Source: Diphasiastrum complanatum
Taxonomy: Eukaryota > Streptophyta > Lycopodiopsida > Lycopodiales > Lycopodiaceae
DNA: 64,000 bases
Direction: 5' to 3'
Assembly (NCBI GenBank): GCA_029204225.1
Contig: CM055097.1
Coordinates: forward strand, 69,738,572-69,802,571
Position numbers and translations under genes: made by a program. Within the stretch, counting starts at the first letter, position 1. Each line of letters opens with the position of its first letter. Under the pieces are notes generated by a model. The model had not been told where the DNA came from and did no database searches. It saw only the letters and a list, made by a program, of their open reading frames with translations. Below are positions 12,307-23,225 of the stretch, piece after piece.

Positions 12307-14020
12307 GGTGAAATGTCAACATTGCTAGGTGGTGATCTCTCTCAAGCATGCATCCTTGAATATGAGTCTCTCTCCCTGTCGTATCCAATGAAAGGTGCCT
12401 TTCTCTCTCCAACATGGAACTCACACGATACACCACACCATGCCACTTGTAATTGTATTTATGAGATTTTTTTGTTGTTCTTTTGTTTTAGTGTGTCCAA
12501 CTTTGTTTATTTTTTTGTAAACACTTGGCAAAATTTGCAATTTTGGGAAATATAAGAAACTCTAAAGTAAAATACCAAAAACAGGCACATCAAACTTGTG
12601 TAAAACATATGTATCCTTATCTTGTAAGGCAAGCCAATAAAAGTTAAGGTTTCGAATCGTGTAAATATCCTAACATTAAGGCTTGCCAAGAACTTTTAAT
12701 GTTGTGAAAAAGGAGCACTTGAGATCATGATGTCATTCTTGAGTTGGATTGAATTCAAGAAATATCATTTCTCCTTAGGAAAGTATGAGGACATGATCTT
12801 GAGTGCTCCTTTAGACAACATTCACTTTCATTCCACTTGTCACTAACTTTTTGTTTCAAGTTTTCATAAGAATTTGTACAATGTTTAGGGGCCAATTTTC
12901 AAGAACGAAAGCTTATATTGAGTATAGTCAATAAATGGTAAATATGTTGGTATTATGCCTCAAAAAGGATGTTCTATTGACCTTCCCACCAAGTTCAATG
13001 GGGCAAATATTTTGAGAGGTAGTTTATTATATATTTGCCTCACAACCTCACTATCATTTTACGGGCATTTTACAATCATTAGAAAATCTATTTCTAAGTG
13101 AATACATTTTTTTTATACAAGAAAATAGTTTTTGGTCTTTCAATAGTCAACACCCATTCTCTTTTTGATGATACTGATTGTGAAGCAAAAATGCTGATTC
13201 CATAGTACATTATGATCATGGCTTTCACCATCACATGTACCCCCTTTCCAAAAATTGGTAGTTGAAAAGAAACAGTCCTCCATTTTAAAGTGATTACAGT
13301 ATTGTAGATGTAGTTGTTGAGAATGCATCCATTAAAACGTGGCATGCTAACAAATAATCTATTTTCAAAGAGGTAGTTCGGAAGACGTGTAGTGTGAGTT
13401 AGTATGCTCACAAAATTTAGATAAAGTCCTACCTTTCAATTCTTTAGAATGACATTTCACTGTGAAGTTTGTAGGTTTTTGATGTATAAGCAAAGCAGTA
13501 GATTTAGTTCAAAAATTTGCATTCATAGTTTCTATGCTAGTATTTTTATCACTTACATTGAAGTCTTATACCTTTTTTTTCTTTAGAAAGTTGGCTTCAG
13601 AAAAATTTTAAGAGCATGAGCTGGTGCTTCATCACCATCTACAGTTAGCATGGCAATTATTTACCACATGGGAGGACACCAGTGCAAGTTAGCATCACCA
13701 TCGGTAGTCAGGGGAAGACAGACTCACGTGGCCAATGAGCATACAGTGCACACACAGATTGCAATTATATGGATATATTCACAATAATTCTGAAGTACTA
13801 GCCTCTAAAAATCATTGTCTTGACTCTTGTTTGCCAATATACTCATTTGTGAGCTAAATCTGCTGTTCAATCATGTGCCACTCAAAGACAGTGAATTGAT
13901 CTTTTTCGTGAACCAGATTCCATTCTGGTCTGTGTCAGTTGAAAAAGAGGTTTGCTTAGAATAGCAGGGAATTCCCATGTAAATTTTTAATCTCTTTCCG
14001 GGGCCTGTTGCAGCTCATGA
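12307..14020. other. Intergenic region upstream of the glycosyltransferase
   Basis: No coding motif or repeat is recognised. The last few hundred bases presumably hold promoter sequence of the gene starting at 14086. Confidence 0.45.
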
Positions 14021-14028
14021 TATATAAG
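14021..14028 (+). promoter_or_regulatory. TATA box of the UDP-glycosyltransferase gene
   Basis: TATATAAG lies 58 bp before the ATG at 14086. Transcription would start about 25-30 bp downstream, leaving a short 5' leader of roughly 30 nt. This placement supports the choice of that ATG. Confidence 0.6.
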
Positions 14029-14085
14029 ATATGGTCAAGCTTGCTTTCTCAATAAGTTGATTTGCTCTCATTTTTAGAGCTAGTC

Positions 14086-15525
14086 ATGGCTTGTGAACAA
14101 CTTCACGCTCAAGCTCCTCATGCTGTATTTCTCCCTTGTCCTACCCAGGGACACGTCATCCCAGCAATCGAGTTTGCAGAGACGCTGGCCTCTCAAGGTT
14201 TCATCATCACCTTCGTATGTGCAGAGCACATAACTGCAAGGATTAGTAAAAGCCACGGTTCGGGATTGAGTCCCAGCATTCGACTGATAGGACTTCCAGA
14301 CGAAGAACAGGACATAGATCAAGATGCCGATATCTTCATTACGATGGTTAAAATCATAGAGAATATGGTTCCAGCCTTCGAGCAAACGGTGAATGGACTG
14401 TTTAAAAATTCCAAAGAGAGCTCTGTTCCTCCTCCTCTGTGTATTATCAGCGATTTCTTTCTTTCATGGTCACAAGATATAGCCCACAAGTTCAATATTC
14501 CACGATATGTGTTCTTTCCTGCTTCATCTTCATGTCTTGCTGTTATGTTGTATCTACCTCGCTTCATTGAAGAAGGCATAGCTCCCGTGGCTGCCGATGT
14601 TAGGGATATCGTAGTTCCTGGACTACCACCATTGGATAGCTATGACTTGCCATCTGACTGGAGGCAGAGTGTCCCACAGGAATGGAGGGAGTATGCATTC
14701 CCGAGCCTACTTAAGATTCACGAATCATCCGGAATACTTGTCAATACCTTTAATGAACTCGAAAGAGAAGCCATAGATGCAGTAAGAACAGAGGCGATCA
14801 ACCCAAATAAGCTACCGATCTACCCATTAGGGCCAATACTTCCTTCCAAGTTCTTCAGGAGCGAGTCCATTGATCAAGAAACACTTTCAGAGACAGAAAA
14901 GGAGTGCCTGCAATGGTTAGATGCGCAAACACCGTCTTCAGTTTTATACATCTCATTCGGTAGCTTAGCTATTCTGAGCATGCGTCAAATCCAAGAGTTG
15001 GCCAAAGCTTTGGATGCCTGCCAGCAGCAAGCATTCCTTTGGATTTTAAGACTACCACCATCTGCTACAGCAGCCACTGCACTTCCAGAAGGTTTTCTTT
15101 CTCGAACCCACAGCCGTGGGCTGATCATCTCTACCTGGGCTGGACAACTGCTCATCCTCTCTCACCCCTCCACGGGTGGCTTCCTGACCCACTGCGGCTG
15201 GAACTCCACCCTAGAGAGCATCTGTAGCGGCGTGCCACTGCTGCCACTGCCTCAATTTGCAGAGCAATTCAATAACAGCAGGATGGTGACAGAGCACTGG
15301 AAGGTGGGATTGAAGCTGCAGAGGGGACCGGATGATGTCGCAGAAAGTGGGGAGATAGAAATAGGAGTGAGGAAGCTGATGCAAGGGCATGAAGGACGAG
15401 CTGTGAGGAGCAGGGCTAGAGAACTGAAGGAGGAGGCAGCAAGTGCTGTGGCAGAATTTGGATCTTCTCATGCCGCCTTACAAGCCTTTATTCAGGCAGC
15501 AGCAGCTTCACATACAACAACCTGA
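14086..15525 (+). CDS. UDP-glycosyltransferase (GT1 family), 479 aa, intact
   Basis: Transfers a sugar from a UDP-sugar to a small lipophilic acceptor in the cytosol, as plant family 1 glycosyltransferases do. The N-terminal acceptor half has PCPTQGHVIP with the catalytic His23 and IISDFF with Asp123. The C-terminal donor half carries the full 44-residue PSPG box from Trp351 to Gln394, with HCGWNS (369-374), Glu378 and the closing Glu393-Gln394. One odd point is WAGQ at the start of the box, where most members have WAPQ. The length is typical and there is no intron. The ATG at 14086 is chosen because the eight in-frame codons before it lack an ATG and the TATA box lies 58 bp upstream. Acceptor and subfamily cannot be told from sequence. 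It looks functional and is one of only two intact host genes here. Confidence 0.95.
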   Translation: MACEQLHAQAPHAVFLPCPTQGHVIPAIEFAETLASQGFIITFVCAEHITARISKSHGSGLSPSIRLIGLPDEEQDIDQDADIFITMVKIIENMVPAFEQTVNGLFKNSKESSVPPPLCIISDFFLSWSQDIAHKFNIPRYVFFPASSSCLAVMLYLPRFIEEGIAPVAADVRDIVVPGLPPLDSYDLPSDWRQSVPQEWREYAFPSLLKIHESSGILVNTFNELEREAIDAVRTEAINPNKLPIYPLGPILPSKFFRSESIDQETLSETEKECLQWLDAQTPSSVLYISFGSLAILSMRQIQELAKALDACQQQAFLWILRLPPSATAATALPEGFLSRTHSRGLIISTWAGQLLILSHPSTGGFLTHCGWNSTLESICSGVPLLPLPQFAEQFNNSRMVTEHWKVGLKLQRGPDDVAESGEIEIGVRKLMQGHEGRAVRSRARELKEEAASAVAEFGSSHAALQAFIQAAAASHTTT

Positions 15526-15839
15526 TCTCTCTGTTTCGTCATTGATGACCTTATAACTGCATTGACTTGTGTGTAGTAACAAACTCCAAGACATATATGG
15601 CTCTGCTTTGAGAACCTTCAACTTTTGCTTAAACTGGGCTGTGAACAGAGTCCCATTGTGTTTTCATTGTCTTGTATTGTACATACTAAACACACGTAAT
15701 GGATTTTTGGTGACTATTCTGCCCATTTGTTTTTTTTTTTTAAATTTAGTGCAGCTTTTGCCTGCGTCTGCCACGTGGCAACATTGGATTGGTCTCAAAT
15801 AAGGATTGGTTTAAAAAGGGTCCAAAAATCCATTACGCA
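15526..15839. other. 3' flank of the glycosyltransferase gene
   Basis: No coding pattern. This stretch should hold the 3' UTR and polyadenylation site. The region just before the hairpin at 15840 is ordinary non-coding sequence with a T run at 15730-15742. Confidence 0.5.
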
Positions 15840-15963
15840 ATGGAAGGGGCCGGGCAAAGGCCATTCTGCCCGGTTCGGATTTCCAAAAATTTTTAGGCTC
15901 GGCCCCTAAAAATTTTTTGGAAATCCTTACCGGGCAGAATGGCCTCTGCCCGGCTCCTTCCAT
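15840..15963. repeat. Near-perfect 58-bp inverted repeat (hairpin or foldback MITE)
   Basis: Left arm 15840-15897, loop of seven bases (CTCGGCC, 15898-15904), right arm 15905-15963. The arms are reverse complements apart from about five mismatches and one extra A in an A/T run. They are GC-rich at the outer half (GGGCCGGGCAAAGGCCATTC) and AT-rich near the loop. A transcript on either strand would fold into a long stem. It lies about 315 bp after the stop of the glycosyltransferase gene, so it could be in the 3' UTR or be a small foldback transposon. No clear target duplication was seen. Confidence 0.85.
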
Positions 15964-16972
15964 AATACGTGAAGAGTAGTGGTCTTGGAACTCTTACTTA
16001 TTTATCTTGGTTAAACATAATGTGTGGTATCTCAAATCATACGTGAATCATCATTTCAGATCAACTTTGGTGTCGCCATTACTTGAGCATCTCCAAGTTC
16101 AAGCCCCCTTTTGACAAGGTTCATTTCCTATGCATCAATAACTAGGAAATAGTAGTGGGATTTAATTTTTTTTTACAAATATGAATATTGGTTGCAGTTT
16201 TTCATAAAAGGCAATCCCTCACAAATGTTTTTAATCTTTGTATGCTATGGGAACATCAGTTGGATCAACACGTTTCAAGGTAATGGGTTATTCGCCAAGA
16301 AAGTAGGATCAACTCCTGGGCATCTCTCTGAGATCATAGTGATTCGATCTAATACTACTATTTATAAGGATATAGGATTGCTTGTTATCGGCTTTGCGTT
16401 AAGGTCATGGTTAAGTTTGCCTTGGTGGGATGTGAATGCCATCTGTTGTTGATCATTCTAAACTATATGAATAAGGTATATGAAGATAGCTTCTCTTTTT
16501 GTATTCTACTTTGTATGTTAAAACTTTGTGAGTGGACTGCATGGAAAACAAATTGCTCCTCTTCTTGCTGTAGTATTATGCTAAGATTAGGTTAATTTCT
16601 AGCTTCATTCTTTCCTAAGCTACATCAGACACTTTGAATTGGAACCAGCATAGGTGGCAACTCTAAAGCACTGCTCCAAGGCTGTTTGATGGCCATGCTT
16701 TTGCTTACCGAGAAAATTGGCATTTGGCATGACATCACCTGTTAGAGCTAACAATGTGATAAATGAGTTATTACTTATATTACTTTGAAGACATCATCAC
16801 ATAGGAAGCTTTGTCAAGGATGAAAAGTTGATGATCAGATCTCAGGGGGGTTTGATATCTGATGCCTTAAATTTTGTCAATACATTTATCATGACCATTC
16901 ATGTCAAAGAGCTTGATTTTCATTTAGGAACTTCTATAATATCTACTTCAACAATGTCTATGACATGTGCAG
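15964..16972. other. Unassigned stretch before the SDR exon
   Basis: Searched for the missing first exon of a short-chain dehydrogenase (a TGxxxGIG nucleotide-binding motif and NNAG) without success on either strand. Nothing else is recognised. Confidence 0.45.
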
Positions 16973-17160
16973 GTAGACAATGCAGAAATTGGGTGGTCGT
17001 GCCTTCTTGATAAAGTGCTAGTTGTGAAAGAAGTGCTGGACACAAATTATTATGGAGTGAAAAATCTGACATATACTTTGCTTCCATTATTTAGGCCCTC
17101 TGCTACAGGCTCCAGAGTAGTTAATGTTAGCTCAATGGAAGGACAACTCCCTATAAGAAT
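16973..17160 (+). pseudogene. Orphan exon of a short-chain dehydrogenase/reductase
   Basis: A good splice acceptor (TGACATGTGCAG, ending 16972) opens a coding stretch with LDTNYYGVKNLTYTLLPLF and SRVVNVSSMEGQL. This is the middle of a classical SDR of the carbonyl reductase/menthol dehydrogenase type. The Tyr in NYYG and the VNVSS Ser, part of the catalytic set, are present. The exon with the Rossmann motif TGxxxGIG and the exon with YxxxK are not found nearby. The end is soft: SSMEGQLP is followed by non-conserved sequence with no clear donor. It is either a gene fragment left by duplication or one exon of a gene with very long introns. Confidence 0.65.
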
Positions 17161-17592
17161 CATGTCTCTCTGTATCATATTTAGTGTTATATCAAATTAC
17201 ACAATCAAACATGTCATAAGAGCTCCTAGATTCATTTCAAATCCTGCTAATTGAATGGATCCATAGAAATCTTCCTTCAAAAAAATTATCACATGTCATT
17301 CAATGCCCATTGATGGACATAATAGCCATAAACCTTCTATAATCTTTCAATGGCAAACAATTGTATTAATCTTTTGTGCCTCTTTCATTTAGTATCTAAC
17401 AGGAAGTGCTACATACACCAGATTTTTTATGCCAACACTTTGTTGCTGAAGATGAGAATTGTCTTGCGTACAGGCCCATGGGGAACAAAAAGTGTAAGAC
17501 ATGTACTAAAGTAACCATGCAGCTTGTTTAAAGATCCAAGGACTGCTCTATAGACTCACGTGCTCGTTGGCTAACCTACTACATACAATCCG
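17161..17592. other. Unassigned stretch
   Basis: No feature seen. It separates the SDR exon from the repeat and LTR sequence that follow. Confidence 0.4.
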
Positions 17593-17670
17593 CATCTCCC
17601 AAGATATCATGCAACATCTCCTAAGACATCACGCAACATCTCCTAAGACATCACGCAACATCTCCTAAGA
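17593..17670. repeat. 22-bp tandem repeat, 3.5 copies
   Basis: Units start at 17593, 17615, 17637 and 17659, with consensus CATCTCCTAAGACATCACGC plus AA. The first unit has three changes and the others are nearly identical. It probably lies near the start of the copia LTR that follows. Confidence 0.9.
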
Positions 17671-17699
17671 ATTTTCTGGTGCTGGGAATGCGAAGGTTG

Positions 17700-18374
17700 G
17701 TGCCCATGGTTCTATTCTTTTGGCTTTTCTTAAGGCTCTGCTTCAACTCTCGACGTTTTCTGGGCGGATCAAAGCAGGAAGGACTACAGAATTGAGAGTT
17801 CATTGTTTCTTTATGATAAGTTCTTGCTTCTGCAGCTCATGGAGTTCCAGGGGGGCACACATTGAAAGAGAGAGATAGACACGAGAGAGAGAATGTTATC
17901 AGCGGTGATAGAGAAAACGAGTTTCTTGCCTTTTGATTGGGCCATGTTTGCCCTAAAATTTATTTGAAGGGCATTTGAAGTGCTTGAAAATGACATGTGT
18001 AGAATGGGTGACATTTTTTGCGGGCAGAGTGTGACATTTTTGGCGGCAGAGGGTGGGTTACATTTTTTACGACAACCCTTACACTCTCTCTCTAGAATAT
18101 ATTTATATATATAGAGTTAGAATTAAAGTAGAATCACTGTGCTACTGTACTGTGGGTCCTATCAGTTGGCCTCGCCATGAGGCAAGTCGACGGGACACGC
18201 GTCTCGCCAACGACAACTTGGGTCATGCATGGGTTGCCTGAGTAAACAACTATATGTACAATGTAATTTCATTTTGAGAAATATAGTTGCTACATGACCT
18301 TGGTGTGGAGAGTGTTTTCTGTCTGTGTTACTGTGTAGCACGATCTGTGTTTGTGTGCAAAGTAGATTCTAAGT
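17700..18374 (+). repeat. 5' LTR of a copia element, start uncertain
   Basis: The end is fixed by the primer-binding site at 18375. It contains a TATA-rich promoter-like run (AATATATTTATATATATAG near 18096-18115). No second LTR is available to define the start, which may be upstream of the 22-bp repeat. Confidence 0.5.
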
Positions 18375-18388
18375 TGGTATCAGAGCCA
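18375..18388 (+). other. Primer-binding site for initiator tRNA-Met
   Basis: TGGTATCAGAGCCA, the standard plant Ty1-copia minus-strand primer site, complementary to the 3' end of initiator methionine tRNA. It fixes the LTR end just upstream. Confidence 0.9.
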
Positions 18389-19805
18389 TACAGGGAGTGT
18401 AAACAATACAGCATTGCCATTGAAGAGAGCTTCGGGAGAATTGTCTTCTGAGAGTTCGGGGTTTACGGCGGATTGAAGACGGAAGGAGAAATGCTGGTGC
18501 AGAGAGTTTAGCACACATAAGCTTGGTGAGCTTGAGACTGTGTGAGGATTCAGAGACAAGGGTTGTCGGCTGAATCAGAACCTCAGCAAACGGAATTTTG
18601 AAATTTCGAAACAGGCTATTTGGTGTTTGCAGTCAGTGTGCATTCAATCGGACACCGTTTGACAAACGGATTGAAGCATCAGACTCCTAGCAGTAGGGCG
18701 GCCTCAGAGGAAGAGAATTGGCATGTCAAAGAACTATGAACAGGAGCCAAGATCAATTTTTTGAGAAAAACCATGGTTTGGGATTTGGAAGCATAAAATT
18801 GTAGTTATCTCTTTGTTCTGAATGGTTTTTGGAGCTGTAAAAGCTTCTAGGAGGTCGCCTTGGAAAGATTAATCAGTAGGCAAATGGCCGTGGACAGCCA
18901 CAGGCAGTGTAGAGCACTGGATCGCAATTTACATGTGTAGATAAACCCTGGCCACCATAGCTTCAAGCAAGGAAGAGAAAAGCTTGGAGGAGAAAAGCCC
19001 GTAGATAGGTTGCGGGCAGTCACGCGCCCTCACCCGAGTGGGTGCTCAGTGCACGAAGGGGTGTAGTGGCTGGAGGGCGGTGCATCATCGCGCCAAAAGA
19101 ATCTCCTCCATCAGATTGTGAGAAAGATGAATACACGATGGAAATCGCGAGCAATCTGGGCCATCGGATCCTGATAAGCCATTAGATCTCCTTAAATCCA
19201 TGGGAAACTTCAATAGAAGGGACTGAAGGGCATTTGACCATTCAACTTCACTAAAAATTTTCAAGCTGAAATTGGAGTTGGGACCCTTCACAAGTGAAAG
19301 GTGAAGTTTCTTCAAGCTAAAGAAACAGTTAAAAAACTAGAAAAGTCCCTATTTTTGGGTCTCTTATCCGTTTTGACCCAAACGAAAGGCTATAACCTCC
19401 AAACGAAGGGCACCCGGACTGTACTTGCAAGTATGGTACAACAAAACAGAGTGATTGCAGCGGAGAAAGTGTTCGGAGTGCACCAAAAGTGATTTTACCA
19501 TTCCATTGGGCACGTAGTTGGGAGTTGACGACTGAGTGCATTTTGGAAGGCGACGCCAATTTGGCTTTCAAATTGGTTGAGAAGCGGCGAGTGGCCTAGT
19601 AAGGGAAAAAGTGCAGGTCATTATTTTCAGCTTCTGACATCACAGTTAGCCTACGACAGAAGTTTCAAGTAGTTTTGCAATGGCAAACATCGGAGAGTCC
19701 ATTTTGAGTAAAAGTAGCAAAGACGAGATTTCCAACTATGTAGTGTGGAAATTCAAAATGAAAAGCATACTGATGGAGAAAGACGTGTGGGAAGTCGCTC
19801 CACAC
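18389..19805 (+). pseudogene. Copia leader and truncated gag start
   Basis: A long leader (about 1.29 kb, no gene) runs from the primer site to an ATG at 19680. From there the reading MANIGESILSK, NYVVWKFKMKSILMEKDVW is the N-terminus of copia gag (the NYxxWKxKM motif). Coding similarity stops after about 42 residues, near 19805, where unrelated repetitive sequence begins. No pol follows. This is the 5' end of a copia element cut off inside gag. Confidence 0.8.
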
Positions 19806-20100
19806 ATGTGTAATCATCCTATATACATGATTTTTGGCCTCTACCAAGCTTATTTTTGCATTTTTCACAGATTATATGACAATGCTGATGTTTAGCACCT
19901 AATAAATGTATAGCCGCTGATGTTTACACCTGATGTTTATCACCTGATGAGAATGCCTTGCATCATATGTAAGGACAATCATCCAATTTCCAATTTTGAT
20001 ATACTTGATGTTTATCACCTGATGTATGGCCACTTATAGCCACTTTGATTATATTAACTAAAGTTCTTGACAGAGGCCCCGTCCGTGACTTATTATGCAC

Positions 20101-20120
20101 GCACGCACACACAAATGCAT

Positions 20121-20211
<91 letters not shown>
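20101..20211. repeat. (CA)n microsatellite
   Basis: Alternating CA/CG-rich tract of about 110 bp, interrupted once by GTGCACGCGCGC near 20177-20188. Apparent Cys-Val frames across it are artefacts of the repeat. Confidence 0.95.
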
Positions 20212-20520
20212 TAGTTCTTAAAAAAATTGGACAAGAAGACTGAGAGTGTGCAAAGTAGGATGTCTACTAAAAACAAGTTATGATACATTCTAGATCATGA
20301 ACTAATTCATTGGTCTTTATTACAGTATATAAAAACATTTTGATGATAAGTAACTTGCAAAAAAAAGAAGTTTGAAGTTGATTTGCTTTTAAATTTGGAG
20401 TTTTGTTTATGTCATCATGTAATTGGTTTAGCAACCAGTTTCAATAATATGAAACATAAAAAACAAGTAACTATTATGTCTTTAAATAATAAATTGCATG
20501 GTATAATCTTAGAATCATCA

Positions 20521-21510
<990 letters not shown>

Positions 21511-23225
21511 CTAAAGTACATTTTCTAAGGAATTTTCACTGATGTCTCTCAGTTCAAAACTTGACATATTCTCAATACTCTTGTTTTCAATTGATGAACT
21601 AAAAGATCTGTCTTTTTCATCAGAGTCAACTGGCATATCTTCCTCAAAATCCGCGTCTAGTGTTGACAAAAAAACCTTGTAAATCAATTTTTCTCTATTG
21701 ATGACGAGTGGAGGATGATGGTTTTTCTAGTAATCCAAGTCGTTCTTTCAATATAGATATAGTTGTCTTTTGTAGATGATTCGTCATTATTAATTCAAAA
21801 TTAAATTGCAAAACATCTACATCTTGTAGATTCAAATCTTTGACTCTTGGTTGATTTTTTGGCAATCTCTTTCTCTTGCCCTTTGGATCTACTTGCAACA
21901 TTTCGAGTTCGTACCTTCCCAAAAAAGCATTTGTTGAAGTGGTGCGCAACCAATGGACACGTAGTACTTTTGTTTGATTGTTATTTTGAATAAAACCAAG
22001 TACTTCGGCAATCCAAAATGGATGTCCTTCATTGTTTTCTGAAGCTAGAAGTGCAACAAGGCTTTCAATTTGGATTTCATTCAAATCAATGCGCCATTTC
22101 ATTTTTGCGGCTTTTACACTTTGCCTATTCTTCCTTGAGCCCACATAAATTTTATGTTCCTCACCTTGCACAAGCTGCAAGAAATCACTATTTCGAGGAA
22201 AATCTGAAGGTTTGACAGTTGTAGTTGATGTTCCTAATTTATGAGGCCAATGAAATTCTTCAGTTGTTGATGTATGTTCGAGATTGAGCAAACTGATTTT
22301 TTGTTCCTCGAAAAAGTCCATCCACCAATGCTGATCAAACTCATCAAAAAAATGATAAGCTGCTTGAATACTTGATTCCAAAAAATTTAATGAGGCAAAT
22401 GGATCAATCTTACGATGTTCTCTTTGCACCTTTTGTTCTTCTAGCAAGGACTTCAAGGGAGACAACACATCAAGCTTGATTTGAGTCGATGGAATGTTAA
22501 GCAAAAATCGAACTTCTTCAAGAGGTAGCCATGAAACTGAATTTGAAAATAGTTTGCCCCATAGTAATATAATGCCTAATTCATTACATTTGATTTTAAA
22601 CTGGTGCTGAAAGCTAATATCATTAATATTAGCTACGCATCGCTCTGTTTCATTGGACGCTTTAACATAATCACGAAAATCATGTTGTGTTTGATTAATG
22701 ACACGTTTGGCTTTGGCACATACGATTCCTGAACAATGCTTTGAAGCACTGGTAAAGAAAATGCTTTCTTGCGTTTCAACCTCTTAGAAGAGCAACTAAG
22801 CATTTGATCAATTTGATCGTGGGTATGTCCTACCAACAAAAGTCCTATTTTTACTTTTTAAAAAAAACTTTCTCCACTAGCACAAGCATGCCAAAACAGT
22901 TTGGTTTTTATTTTCCCTAGCAGTGTCGTAAATAAAGTATTTCTGGAAGATTTTCACCAAATTCGCAAATTATCTTATGTACAATGGTGATCGTCAATTT
23001 TGGATCATTTCGAACATTGGGATAATTAAAAAAGACCTTGGACTCCAAAGTGCCATTATACACAAGTGCTCCAACGAGATGAACCTGAATAAAATCTGCC
23101 TCGTTCAAATTTTTGGGCACTCTGACAAAATGAGGCAATATTGTTTTCTTTTGATCTATGCCATCAATAACAAGGCCCAAATATTTTTATGGACATTCCA
23201 AACATTTCTTTCAGACGTCATTTTT
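21511..23225 (-). pseudogene. DUF7869-like transposon-type protein, frameshifted
   Basis: Minus-strand gene remnant of about 570 codons in several frames. Upstream block (about 23190-22917): GLVIDGIDQKKTILPHFVR, then a segment ending ENLPEILYL. After a frame break come KIKTKLFWHACASGE and the hallmark LLVGHTHDQIDQML (22790-22850). A long continuous block follows (about 22700-21695): ISFQHQFKIKCNELG, EGHPFWIAEVLGFIQNN, KVLRVHWLRT. After a last frameshift near 21700 an acidic tail (LDADFEEDMPVDSDEKD) ends at a stop at 21511. The IDGxDQ / LPxxLYL / VGHTHxxIDQ layout is what I recall for DUF7869, a family of likely RNase H-fold transposase-type proteins; this is from memory. The DN of the expected LDNC motif reads RHC here. 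The N-terminus is missing. It is inactive. Confidence 0.65.

Noticed and set aside
14062-14085. Extension of the glycosyltransferase to an upstream TTG codon
   Set aside because: Nuclear plant genes start at ATG. The ATG at 14086 gives a normal N-terminus and is correctly placed behind a TATA box.
19963-20288. Cys/Val-rich frames over the CA repeat
   Set aside because: Pure translation of a microsatellite.
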